Assembly: GCF_000380965.1 (NCBI RefSeq)
Contig: NZ_KB905571.1
Span: forward strand, 1 to 64,000
From: Paenibacillus ginsengihumi DSM 21568
GTDB lineage: Bacteria; Bacillota; Bacilli; Paenibacillales; NBRC-103111
Direction of reading: 5' to 3'
DNA length: 64,000 bases
Both the position numbers and the translations under genes were made by a program. Below the pieces are notes generated by a model. The model was given only the letters and a program-made list of their open reading frames with translations. It was not told the DNA's origin and did not search any database. This document shows positions 17,736 to 25,842 of the stretch, piece after piece; positions within the stretch are counted from its first letter, which is position 1; the number at the start of each line of letters is the position of its first letter.

Positions 17736-18371
17736 TTGATATGGGAGGAGCCTGACGAAAGCAGGCGCATTACGAATGCATCCTGCCGGCTGCAGGACGG
17801 GATATGCACGGTCACCTGGCAGTGGTCCAGGGACATGGAATTTGTGTATGTGTACTTGTTCGGGGAGAGCGGGGAGCTTCCGCCCGAGCAGCTGTCGCAT
17901 GTCGAGCTGAAGCTGGTGACGCGGGAGGAATACAAGGCGCTGCAGGGCTATACCGTGCGAATGGAGCGGATCGGGCCGTATGGCTTTCGGATTTTTCCGT
18001 GTGTATATCGGGACGGCCGGATTACGCCGGTTCGCCAGCTGGACGAGGACAACGTCGTCCGCTTCAGCGGCGGCAGAGCGCAGATTCATTACTCGGTGCA
18101 GTACGCGAGCCGTTGGTTCAGCCCTTACCGCACGGCGCGCATCCGCGTGTTCTGCGAAATTCCGGTGCCCCGGGAAGCGCTCTGCTATGTGAAAAAGCAG
18201 GGCTCGCCGCCGCGCAGCCGGGACGACGGTATCGTCTATCCGTTCGTCAGCGATTTTGCGGCGGGAACGACGACGCTTCCCGGCGTGGACATAGGCAAGG
18301 ACGAGCATATCCGGCTGTTTTTGTCCGACGGAGCGAAATATGGGGGGCTCTACGAGCTGGTGTGCAAATAA
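17736..18371 (+). CDS. Beta-rich protein of unknown function
   Basis: 211 aa. I do not recognise the family. The sequence alternates short hydrophobic strands and turns throughout (CTVTWQWSRDMEFVYVYLFG, YGFRIFPCVYRDGRITPV, ARIRVFCEIPV, HIRLFLSDGAKYGGLYELV), which suggests one or two beta-sandwich domains. No signal peptide or transmembrane helix is visible, so it is probably cytoplasmic. The start is TTG 17736 with AGAGGGGGCGAG upstream. It lies 78 bp after the VWA gene and 13 bp before the zinc-ribbon GTPase, inside the same operon, and may be an adaptor of that GTPase. Confidence 0.75.
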   Translation: MIWEEPDESRRITNASCRLQDGICTVTWQWSRDMEFVYVYLFGESGELPPEQLSHVELKLVTREEYKALQGYTVRMERIGPYGFRIFPCVYRDGRITPVRQLDEDNVVRFSGGRAQIHYSVQYASRWFSPYRTARIRVFCEIPVPREALCYVKKQGSPPRSRDDGIVYPFVSDFAAGTTTLPGVDIGKDEHIRLFLSDGAKYGGLYELVCK

Positions 18372-18384
18372 GGGGGGAGTCCGT

Positions 18385-19647
18385 ATGCTGCAGAAGCTTA
18401 AACAATGGTTTGAGAAAAAGCCGGCGCCCAAGGAACGGCCGCCATATTACAGCATTGTATGTCCGTTCTGCTTCAGCCGCTTCGAGCCGGACGAGGTGGT
18501 GTTCCGGGCCGCCCATGTGCGGGAGGACGACGACGATTTCATGCTGCAGGAGGACCGCAAGCTGAACGCCTGGCGGCGCAAGTTCAAGCTGTCCGAGGTG
18601 GACATGGAAGCGGTCATCAAGCCGTATACGGTGCCGGAGGAAAACTGGATTTTTTCGCAAAATGTGCTGGTCGGCCTCGTCGACCGCTACGGGATCGCTA
18701 CCCGCCGGCGGCTGTGTCCGTATTGCCACAACGAGCTGCCGATCTCTGCCGGCAAAGGGCCGAGCAACATCATTTCGATCGTCGGCGCGTCCCAGGTCGG
18801 CAAGTCGGTGTATATGACGTCGCTCATACATACGCTGCAGACGTCGACGGCGGCGCATTTCGAGGCGGCTTGCCTGCCGCTTACGGCGGAGAACAGCCGG
18901 AAATTCAGGCAAAATTATTACGAGCCGATCTTTGAGCGGGGCAGCATGCTGCCGTCGACGAATCCGAACGAGCAGCAGGAGCCGATTATTTTTCAGTTCG
19001 TGTTCAAGGACGACCGGGAAGCGCCGATTACGCTCGTCTTCTTTGACGTGGCCGGCGAGGGCATGGTGGAGCGGGACTACCTCGATATTTATGCCGCGCA
19101 TATTCAAAATTCGTCCGGCATTCTGTTTCTGGTCGACCCGCTGCAAATCCGCACGATCCGCGACCGGATTCGGCTCAGGGCGGGCGAGGAGCAGGAATTC
19201 GCCAGCCGCTACGACGAGCCGCGCGATGTCGTGATCAGCCTGTTCGAAAATTTCATCGCTCACCAGGACAGCGGCAAGACGGACATCCCGACCGCGGTCG
19301 TGCTGACCAAGAGCGACATGCTGCGGCATCTGCAGGAGGAGGACGGCGCCTACATTCGGCCGAACAGCAACGTGTTCAAGCCTGTCGTGCATGAAGGCTA
19401 TCTGAATTTGACGGAGTTCGAGAATATCGACGGCGAAATCCGCCGCTTCATCGAGACGGTCGACCGGCCCTTCAAGGACGCGCTCGACGTCTATTTCTCC
19501 GATGTCGCCTTCTTCGCCGTATCGGCGCTCGGAACGAATCCGGTGAACCGTCAGATCGACGGCGTCATTCATCCGATGCGCGTGGACGAGCCGTTCATCT
19601 GGCTGCTGCACCGGCTTGACTATGTGGACGGGAGGAGAGCGCCGTGA
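18385..19647 (+). CDS. Zinc-ribbon TRAFAC-like GTPase (double-GTPase type)
   Basis: 420 aa. A split zinc ribbon (CPFC at about 26-29 and CPYC at about 111-114) precedes a P-loop GTPase domain. G1 is GASQVGKS (about 134-141, after NIISIV), G3 is DVAGEG (about 221-226) and G4 is TKSD (about 308-311, after PTAVVL). That set is typical of small GTPases of the TRAFAC class. The closest family I recall is DO-GTPase2, found next to GAP1 proteins. ATG 18385 has GGGGGGAG 5 nt upstream; a longer open frame from 18340 overlaps the previous gene and lacks a site. The next gene starts inside its stop codon (GTGA at 19644-19647), so GTPase and partner are made together. It probably acts as a nucleotide-dependent switch at the membrane complex. 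Confidence 0.87.
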   Translation: MLQKLKQWFEKKPAPKERPPYYSIVCPFCFSRFEPDEVVFRAAHVREDDDDFMLQEDRKLNAWRRKFKLSEVDMEAVIKPYTVPEENWIFSQNVLVGLVDRYGIATRRRLCPYCHNELPISAGKGPSNIISIVGASQVGKSVYMTSLIHTLQTSTAAHFEAACLPLTAENSRKFRQNYYEPIFERGSMLPSTNPNEQQEPIIFQFVFKDDREAPITLVFFDVAGEGMVERDYLDIYAAHIQNSSGILFLVDPLQIRTIRDRIRLRAGEEQEFASRYDEPRDVVISLFENFIAHQDSGKTDIPTAVVLTKSDMLRHLQEEDGAYIRPNSNVFKPVVHEGYLNLTEFENIDGEIRRFIETVDRPFKDALDVYFSDVAFFAVSALGTNPVNRQIDGVIHPMRVDEPFIWLLHRLDYVDGRRAP

Positions 19648-22600
19648 GCGGTGATCGCCGCATTCAACAACAGTATTACACGCGCGGGAGGGAAGGCGTC
19701 TTTCGCTCCAGCGAAGGGTTCGATACGGTGGCCGTGTCGCCGGGCCTTGATCTGACTTTTATCAAATCGACGCTGCAACCGTACTGCGTCTATAAAGCGC
19801 CGAAGGAGCTGGCCGAGCGGAGCGAGGAGGACGCTTCGCACTATCCGGCGCCGCTGACGGTCTTTCACGCCAAAGGCGGCGACCTTGTCATCGGCCGCAG
19901 CGTCTACGTCGCGGTCGATTTTACCGGCCAGCGCAGCGCGTCGTTCACGCACCAGTTCGTCGTTCCGGCGGAGCGCAAGGAAGCGTTCATTCGCGAGCCG
20001 AACCGGCTGTTCCGCGTGCAGGGCTTTCAGGAGCGCTACGACGAGAGCGGCAGCAAGGAGCTGCCCGAGCTGGACGCGATCGCGTATGACCAAGCGTTCG
20101 ACGCCGCGGAAGCGGACCGGCTGCTGCAGAAGCTCGGGATCGGCGACGTTCGCTTTCGCGAGCTGATTCACGCGATCTGGGTCGCGGTATCCGGCAAGCG
20201 GAAGGTCTACATCTCGCTCGGTTCCGCCGCCCGCGAGGCGGCCGAGGATGCGCAGCGTCTGCTGGAAATCGTCTACCGCTGCCTGCCGTACCCGGTGCGG
20301 CGCCGGCTCGGGTTCACGACGTTCAGCATCGAGGCGGAGAGCAAGCAGCATTTGCATCTCGTGTTCGTGGAGCGGGGAGGCATTCGCTCATCGGATCGCA
20401 GCATCGACAAAGATTTCGTCTTCGATTTCGCGTCGGATCGGTACGCCAATACGGAGCTGCCCGAGCCGGAATCCGCCTTCCTTACGGAGATGTGGGAGCT
20501 TAGAACGAAGCCGGAGCGGCTTGCCGATCTGTTCGATTTTTGCGAGGAGGCCTGGCCGGGGGCGAATCAGGCAGGAGCCGGGGGCGGCGGAAGCGGCGGA
20601 GATGGCATCGGCGGAACCGGAAGCGGCGTAGGTGGTGTCGGCGGAACCGGAAGCGGCGTAGGTGGTGTCGGCGGAACCGGAAGGGGCAGAGATGGCATCG
20701 GCGGAACCGGAAGCGGTGGACGTGGAGGCGAAGGCATGCCGATGCTGGCGGAGTACGATACGCTGGTTCAGCTGTACCGGATGGAGCAGGGAGACCTCGG
20801 CGCTTATGCGGACAACCGGAACCGGACGATGCATGTGCTGGCGGATTGCCTTGCGGCGCATTCGGCGCAAGGCGCCAAGCGGCTGAACGGGCTGCTGATC
20901 CGGCTGCTCCGCGAGGACGCTGCCAAGCCGGACCTCGTGCCGGATGCGGATTTCGTCCGCAGCCTTGCGCGCTGTTACGAGGCGGCGGAGGACGGCCCGA
21001 AGGCGCTGGCCTTGCAGTGCTTCCTCATGTTCATCAAGCGGGCCGCGGCCGCAGTGACCGGCGGCATTTGGCGCGCCGCAGAGCTGATCGACGCGATCAG
21101 GGAACGCCCCGCCCTGTTTGCCTCTGTATTCGGCGAGCTGCGCGCTTCCGGCCGGGATAAGGATACGGCGGAAGCCTATATCGCTCACTGCATCGGCAGG
21201 TCTTCGTCGGCCGCCGCGCTGCTTAAAGAGATCGACGCATGGCTCGCCTACGGGGGAGCGGAGCTGTTTCAGCCTGCTTTCGCCAATGAAGTGCTTAAGA
21301 AATGCGATGCGCTGTTGAAATCGGACCGCTCCAAGCGATGGACGGGCGCGCAGGCGCTGATCGAATATTTTGACCGTCTGCCTGAGCGGGAGCAAAACCG
21401 CGACTATGAAGATATTTGCGGGCAGCTGAAGCTTGAGCTGTGCCAGCGGCTGCTGTCGCTCGTCGACATCGGCGAGCTAGGTCTCGACGAGCTGCTGCGG
21501 GTCGGCGCTCTGTTAACCGCGAACGGTGAAGAGCTGTGGCGAAGCGCGGACCGGATGACGGCGCAAAAGCTGGAACTGCTGGAGATCGTGTACAACGTGC
21601 TGTCCGGCGAGAAGGAGCCGTCGGCGGTCAAGGAGACGCTCGACCGGCTCGGTCCTCTCGACCTTCAGCGCGTGCGCGATCATATAAAGCGGATGCTGCA
21701 GGACCGGATCGACCGATCGCAGTTCGGCAAGCTGCCTTACGCCTTCTACGACCCGCAGCCGGGCTCGGCCGGTTATGCGTCCGATTACGATTATTTTGCG
21801 CTGCTGCAGTTTATCCGTATGGCTGCCGGTGCGGAGACGGTGTACGATTTTCTCGTATGGTCCGCCGGCGATGCCCGGTTTGCGCGGAATCAGGGCATCG
21901 ACCCGAACTATCGCGCGGCGATCGGCAAATATTTCGATCTGCTCGACGCCAAAGCGTTCAGGCAGAAAGCGGTGCGTGAGCAGCTGCTCTCCGTCGGCAA
22001 CGAGGCGTTCGCTGCCCTGTTCGGGTCGATCAAGCGCAAGCAGACCGGACTCAGCCGTTTTATTTCGGTCGTCCGGCTGTTGGCAAGCGTTTCGAGCGCT
22101 GCTGCGGGTGCTGCGAGCCGCGGCCAGGCGGGCGGGAAGTCTGGCGGCAAGGCCAGGGGAAAGACGGCGGCAAAGGCAAGCGGGAATGCTGGCGGCGGCA
22201 AGGCCAGCGCAAGGGTGAGCGGCGGCAAGGCCAGCGCAAGGGTGAGCAGCGGCAAGGCCAGCGCAAGGGTGAGCAGCGGCCAAGCCGCCGCCCGGCCTGA
22301 CCGCGTCAGCCCTGCTGCGGGATGGCCCGCTCGTCGGCGCCGCATCGTCCGGCTGGCGCTGCTGCTCGTTATGGCTGTTATTTTGGTGATGCTGGTTAGA
22401 ATCCCCGTGTCGTACTGGATCGAGAGCTCGAAGCCGCCGGTGCTGACGGTCGACACGCTGCCCGAGACGGTCGATAGCCCGGTGCTGCGGCTGAAGGCCA
22501 GCGTGCCCGAAGGCGACTTGAGCGTAAGGCTGTACGTCAACGGCGAGTATGTGTCGAACGGCACGATGGACAAGCCGGTCACTTTGCAAACCGGGGTCAA

Positions 22601-23150
22601 TCGTTTCGAGTTCAAGGCGGTCGACCAGAAGGGCAAGGAATCGGAGCCGGTCGTCAAGCAGGTGACATACACGCCGAAAGGCCCGAAGCTGGAGATCGGC
22701 GAGGTGCCGGAGACGACCCAAAGCTCTTCTCTGAAGGTAACTTTTAGCGCAGCCGATCCGTCCGATCCGTCTCCGAAGCTGTTCGTGAACGGAAAACAAG
22801 TCGGCAAAGGCAGTGTGACGACGACGATTACGCTGAGCAAGGGAGACAACCGCATCGAGTTTGCCGCCGAGAACAAGGACGGCGAACGCGGCGAGCCGGT
22901 CGTCAAAACGGTCCGGTACGAGACAGAGCAGACAGGGACGTCCGGGACTTCCGGGGGAACATCCGATACGTCCGGGGGAACATCCGGGACTTCCGGGTCT
23001 ACTGGGACATCCGGAACTTCGGGATCTGCAGGTACATCCGGAACTAACGGAACATCAGGAGGATCCGGTACATCCGGAACGTCCGGGTCATCCGGGACAT
23101 CAGGAGGATCGGGGACATCGGGGACATCCGGGTCTGGCAGCGGCGAGTAA
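19644..23150 (+). CDS. GAP1-like GTPase-associated transmembrane protein
   Basis: 1168 aa. The N-terminus (QQYYTRGREGVFRSSEGFDT onward, about 7-200) has the look of the GTPase-associated protein 1 N-terminal domain, known from memory next to double-GTPase genes. A Gly-rich repeat (about 313-362) follows, then a long helical cytoplasmic region to about 800 and a basic GKASARVS repeat segment (about 825-880). One transmembrane helix (about 901-925, LALLLVMAVILVMLVRIPV) leads to an outside part with two related beta-sandwich modules (each ending VNGxxVxxG...NRxEFxAxxxxGxxxEPV) and a final Thr/Ser/Gly tail from about 1094. GTG 19644 overlaps the GTPase stop and has GGGAGGAG upstream. It would link the cytoplasmic GTPase to the cell envelope. 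It is the last gene of the operon and is followed by a strong terminator. Confidence 0.82.
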   Translation: MSGDRRIQQQYYTRGREGVFRSSEGFDTVAVSPGLDLTFIKSTLQPYCVYKAPKELAERSEEDASHYPAPLTVFHAKGGDLVIGRSVYVAVDFTGQRSASFTHQFVVPAERKEAFIREPNRLFRVQGFQERYDESGSKELPELDAIAYDQAFDAAEADRLLQKLGIGDVRFRELIHAIWVAVSGKRKVYISLGSAAREAAEDAQRLLEIVYRCLPYPVRRRLGFTTFSIEAESKQHLHLVFVERGGIRSSDRSIDKDFVFDFASDRYANTELPEPESAFLTEMWELRTKPERLADLFDFCEEAWPGANQAGAGGGGSGGDGIGGTGSGVGGVGGTGSGVGGVGGTGRGRDGIGGTGSGGRGGEGMPMLAEYDTLVQLYRMEQGDLGAYADNRNRTMHVLADCLAAHSAQGAKRLNGLLIRLLREDAAKPDLVPDADFVRSLARCYEAAEDGPKALALQCFLMFIKRAAAAVTGGIWRAAELIDAIRERPALFASVFGELRASGRDKDTAEAYIAHCIGRSSSAAALLKEIDAWLAYGGAELFQPAFANEVLKKCDALLKSDRSKRWTGAQALIEYFDRLPEREQNRDYEDICGQLKLELCQRLLSLVDIGELGLDELLRVGALLTANGEELWRSADRMTAQKLELLEIVYNVLSGEKEPSAVKETLDRLGPLDLQRVRDHIKRMLQDRIDRSQFGKLPYAFYDPQPGSAGYASDYDYFALLQFIRMAAGAETVYDFLVWSAGDARFARNQGIDPNYRAAIGKYFDLLDAKAFRQKAVREQLLSVGNEAFAALFGSIKRKQTGLSRFISVVRLLASVSSAAAGAASRGQAGGKSGGKARGKTAAKASGNAGGGKASARVSGGKASARVSSGKASARVSSGQAAARPDRVSPAAGWPARRRRIVRLALLLVMAVILVMLVRIPVSYWIESSKPPVLTVDTLPETVDSPVLRLKASVPEGDLSVRLYVNGEYVSNGTMDKPVTLQTGVNRFEFKAVDQKGKESEPVVKQVTYTPKGPKLEIGEVPETTQSSSLKVTFSAADPSDPSPKLFVNGKQVGKGSVTTTITLSKGDNRIEFAAENKDGERGEPVVKTVRYETEQTGTSGTSGGTSDTSGGTSGTSGSTGTSGTSGSAGTSGTNGTSGGSGTSGTSGSSGTSGGSGTSGTSGSGSGE
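20581..20730 (+). repeat. 30-bp in-frame minisatellite (Gly-rich linker)
   Basis: Five 30-bp units (20581, 20611, 20641, 20671, 20701) carry GCGGAACCGGAAGCGGCGTA or close variants and encode GGTGSGVGGV-like residues. They sit between the GAP1-like domain and the helical region, so they look like a flexible linker whose length can change by unit gain or loss without breaking the frame. Confidence 0.95.
22194..22274 (+). repeat. 27-bp in-frame minisatellite (basic, before the membrane helix)
   Basis: Three 27-bp units (22194, 22221, 22248) contain GGCAAGGCCAGCGCAAGGGT and encode GGKASARVS. A degenerate fourth follows (SGQAAARPD), and similar GGK/GKA motifs occur from about 22130. The positively charged segment lies on the cytoplasmic side just before the transmembrane helix. 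Confidence 0.93.
22925..23147 (+). repeat. Thr/Ser/Gly-repeat coding region (extracellular tail)
   Basis: Irregular 9- to 12-bp repeats of ACATCCGGG(A) type encode about 75 residues made almost only of T, S and G. The tail is outside the cell by the predicted topology and could act as a wall-spanning stalk or a low-complexity spacer. No LPXTG motif follows. Confidence 0.9.
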
Positions 23151-23171
23151 AGTTCATAAGTTTTGGCGAAG

Positions 23172-23217
23172 GGCGCATGCGGCGTGATTAAGTTTGAACG
23201 CCGTTATGCGCCTTTTT
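23172..23217 (+). terminator. Rho-independent terminator of the tubulin-like/GTPase operon
   Basis: GGCGCATGCGGCGT (23172-23185) pairs with ACGCCGTTATGCGCC (23198-23212), allowing a small internal bulge, and is followed by TTTTT. It lies 22 bp after the last stop and marks the end of the ~14.6-kb operon. Confidence 0.85.
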
Positions 23218-24000
23218 GCGGCGGAAGCGATTTATTAGGCGGCGGTTGTTGACTTGGATGCGGGGGGGCGTCTTTAAATGGACATTTACACTGGATTGTA
23301 TGAAGCGATCGTATGATAATAAAGCTTCGTTTTCCGCGAGAAATAGCGGCTAAGTGGGCGTAGTTAGGCGGATTTTGCAAGGTAAATGTTAGTGCGGCGA
23401 TGCCTCGATAGTGCGTGTCGGTGTCGAAGGTTAGGCCATGTTGCGAGAGGAAGCTGTGTGCATCGTGTAGCAGAGGGGCAGGGGCGGGCGAAATGGAGCA
23501 GGCTGCGGCAAATGTTGCATTTTCTACAACAATTGTGGCTGTAATCAGCGAATATTCGTGCAAATGTTGTAAAAAGTACAACAAAAATGGACGAATTTCG
23601 TTCAAATGGGCTTTTAAGGGTGGGATTATTGTACAAAATGCAAGATTTGGGTAGAGATTCTATTAGAACGCTGAAAAAGTTGTACAAAGTGCAGAATTTG
23701 ATTAGCCATTCTGCCGATAGCGAGTGCGCGAGGTACGCGGCTCATGAATTGGGCAGGCATACGCTCCGTTTATACCAATAGCGAAGGAGGGGGAACATTG
23801 CTGTTCCGCCTCCTAAGACTACCGATTGGTGGAACCGTCACAAAATGCGAAAGCTGGAGGGGGCTGTATCGAAACACCGCTACCCGTCAGCGTGAAGCCC
23901 CGCCGTCCGCCGCGAGCGCCGCGCCGCGCAGCCGCGAGCTAACGCGGGTCCCCACCCGCGAGTCAACGGCGGTCCCCACCCGCGAGCGCCGCGCCGCCCT
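23218..24000. other. Gene-free region with palindromic motifs
   Basis: No credible gene. Short open frames lack ribosome binding sites and are largely built from repeats. The region has two 17-bp palindromes (GTTGCATTTTCTACAAC at 23514-23530 and GTTGTAAAAAGTACAAC at 23566-23582) of the same type as those at 1866, 1918, 2422 and 2474. At 23943-23960 CGCGGGT-CCCC-ACCCGCG forms a perfect 7-bp hairpin, and the GGTCCCCACCCGCGAG part recurs at 23971. That hairpin could be the 3' end of the convergent minus-strand gene at 24001. Confidence 0.65.
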
Positions 24001-24666
24001 TTACAGCAGAAGCTCCAGCATTCCTTCGTTCAGCTCATAAGAGCTCGCGTATTTGCTGCGGACGATCGGGCGCAGTGCCCCGAGATGGACCAAGGCTTGC
24101 AGCCGCTTGCGCGCCGTGCGGTAATTGACCTGGCAGGCATCGGCCACATCTTTGGCGCGGATCGGTCTGCCCAGGCTCCAGGCAAGCTGCAGCACATCTT
24201 TCTCCGCGGCGGTGATCGGCCCTGCCGAACGGCTGCGAATCAGGTAAGGGCCGATGAGCATCTGCAGCAGCATGATGCACACTTCCGGCCGCTGCTGTAC
24301 ATCGTCGAAGGAAAAATGAATCATTTTCCAGCCCATCCCCGTCAAAAAGGTGTCGCGATTGAGAGCATAGCTGAATTTTTCTCGATCCATCTCCTTTACA
24401 TGGCTTTGAAATCCGTCGACTTCCAGGCCGAACCGGCCGAACGGCGGAAGGAAGGCAAAATCGAGAAACTGCGACTTGCGGTTCCAATCGTATACCTCGT
24501 ACTCCGGATGCAAATGCTCGAAGTTGCCGAAGAGCGGCCACCAGACGTTTTGGAGCAGCAGCTTCTCGGCGTAGCGATGTCCCCTCGCCAGCCGGCCTTT
24601 GCGTTCCCCCGATCTTAACGACAGGTGACGCTCGATCCAAGCGTTGTGCGCCTGTTCGAAGTCCAT
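24001..24666 (-). CDS. Endonuclease-like protein with C-terminal winged helix (DUF559/Vsr-like)
   Basis: 221 aa. The N-terminal two-thirds hold a compact nuclease-like core: NRKSQFLDFAFLPPFGRFGLEVDGF (the D...ExD pattern near residues 62-84), then FLTGMGWKMIHFSFDDV, resembling the very-short-patch/DUF559 fold. The C-terminal 75 residues look like a winged helix (AAEKDVLQLAWSLGRPIRAKDVADAC and NYRTARKRLQALVHLGALRPIV). Proteins of this kind are common and solitary in Paenibacillaceae, sometimes labelled as response regulators without a receiver domain. ATG 24666 has GGGAGG 8 nt upstream. Catalytic activity is not certain, and no methylase or restriction partner is adjacent. Confidence 0.7.
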   Translation of the reverse strand: MDFEQAHNAWIERHLSLRSGERKGRLARGHRYAEKLLLQNVWWPLFGNFEHLHPEYEVYDWNRKSQFLDFAFLPPFGRFGLEVDGFQSHVKEMDREKFSYALNRDTFLTGMGWKMIHFSFDDVQQRPEVCIMLLQMLIGPYLIRSRSAGPITAAEKDVLQLAWSLGRPIRAKDVADACQVNYRTARKRLQALVHLGALRPIVRSKYASSYELNEGMLELLL

Positions 24667-24697
24667 GAATACCGCCTCCCAGCGAAAAAATAGAAAA

Positions 24698-24741
24698 AGA
24701 ACGCCCTCAGGTACCCAAACGGTATCTTGAGGACGTTCTTC
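24698..24741. terminator. Imperfect inverted repeat upstream of the endonuclease-like gene
   Basis: AGAACGCCCTCAGGTACC (24698-24715) pairs with GGTATCTTGAGGACGTTCT with a few mismatches. The downstream + strand has TTCTTCGTCTC and no clean T-tract. It lies 30-75 bp upstream of the minus-strand start, so it may be a leader hairpin of that gene. Bases 24750-24838 hold nothing I recognise. Confidence 0.45.
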
Positions 24742-24838
24742 GTCTCTTGTGATTATACCATGAGAAGGGGCAATTCTTTCAATAGAAAAATTTCGCGGAG
24801 ATCGGGTAGCTATATGAATTCAATCCGTTTAAAAAGCC

Positions 24839-25002
24839 TGATCGAAGTTAAGTGGTGGAGCGATGACCATTGCAATAAGTCTGAGCGAAGCTAAGTGGTG
24901 GAGCGATGACCATTGCAATAAGTCTGAGCGAAGCTAAGTGGCGAAGCGATCACCATTGCAAAAAAGTACGATTGAAGTTAAGCCGTGAAGCGGTCACAAT
25001 GG
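24839..25002. repeat. 43-bp tandem repeat, four decaying units
   Basis: Units start at 24839, 24882, 24925 and about 24970. The type unit contains GAGCGAAGCTAAGTGGTGGA and then GCGATGACCATTGCAATAAG. The first two are nearly identical and the last two are progressively diverged. The array is non-coding and lies 150-320 bp upstream of the gene at 25157. Confidence 0.85.
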
Positions 25003-25156
25003 AAGAGGCTAGTGGCGAATTTTGGGAGAAATATTGAGAGAAAGGGCATGAAAGATCGCAGCCCGTAAAGCGTACTCGTCTTGCCAATCGAATGATGATC
25101 CGATCAACTCGCCGTGGGATAGGATCGTTGATACCGGAGGGATAGGAGCGTTGACA

Positions 25157-25819
25157 ATGAAACGAATGATGTACCGCGGGCAATGGGCGGCCGGCGGAGA
25201 GGAAGCGGGGAAGCAGAAGCTTGCCGAAGTGCGGGAGCGGGCGCGGCAGCTTGTGACGGACGGCGAGGTGATGACCTTTGCCGCTTACGAATGGAGGGGC
25301 CAGCTCTTTCTCTATTACGAGTGCATCCGGCGGGAGATCGAGCCGGAAGCGGTGTTCGCCCCGATCGAGGCGCATCTGGAGGATTGGCCTGGCAAGCCGC
25401 ATAAGCGCAAATGGGTGCCGATGATCGACGTGTTTCATTTTAACGAACCGGCGGGATATGAGCATTGGCTGAGGAAGCAGCCGGTCGAGCGGCGGGTGGG
25501 CCGGGTGGCGCATCTGAAGCCGGAGATGATGGCCAGCTATATTTACTACCATTATCAGCTGCAGGAAGAAAGGGCGTTCCTCGGGGACAAATATGAGATC
25601 ATCGCCATGCATGAGAACCTGCTGTTCGGCTATCAGGAATTTCCCCAGGTAATCGAGGAGCCGGTGCTTCCCCAAAAATTGAACACGTCCGGGACACCGG
25701 CCGATTGGAACGATTCGCGCATGGATCTTCATTTTCAGCCGTGGGAGGACGGGCATCTGTATTTCAAGCCGATCGATCCGCTCTTTGTGCTGTATTGCGG
25801 AGACGACGAATTCAAGTAA
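25157..25819 (+). CDS. Conserved-looking protein coupled to GH28, function unknown
   Basis: 220 aa, cytoplasmic, with no signal peptide. I cannot assign a family. It is rich in aromatic residues (FAAYEWRGQLFLYYECI, YEHWLRKQP, MASYIYYHYQLQEERAFL, WEDGHLYFKPIDPLFVLY). The layout of two alpha/beta halves suggests a ferredoxin-like dimeric barrel, in the style of sugar mutarotases, but this is only an impression. ATG 25157 is preceded by AGGAG at 25144-25148. The gene ends 23 bp before the GH28 gene and is surely co-transcribed with it, so a role in handling the sugar released by that enzyme is a reasonable guess. Confidence 0.7.
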   Translation: MKRMMYRGQWAAGGEEAGKQKLAEVRERARQLVTDGEVMTFAAYEWRGQLFLYYECIRREIEPEAVFAPIEAHLEDWPGKPHKRKWVPMIDVFHFNEPAGYEHWLRKQPVERRVGRVAHLKPEMMASYIYYHYQLQEERAFLGDKYEIIAMHENLLFGYQEFPQVIEEPVLPQKLNTSGTPADWNDSRMDLHFQPWEDGHLYFKPIDPLFVLYCGDDEFK

Positions 25820-25842
25820 CGTTCGAAGGAGATGAAGGAGCG

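Noticed and set aside
23204-23687. Minus-strand frames of 107-133 codons after the GTPase operon
   Set aside because: They overlap the operon terminator and the 17-bp palindromes, show no family resemblance and have no ribosome site.
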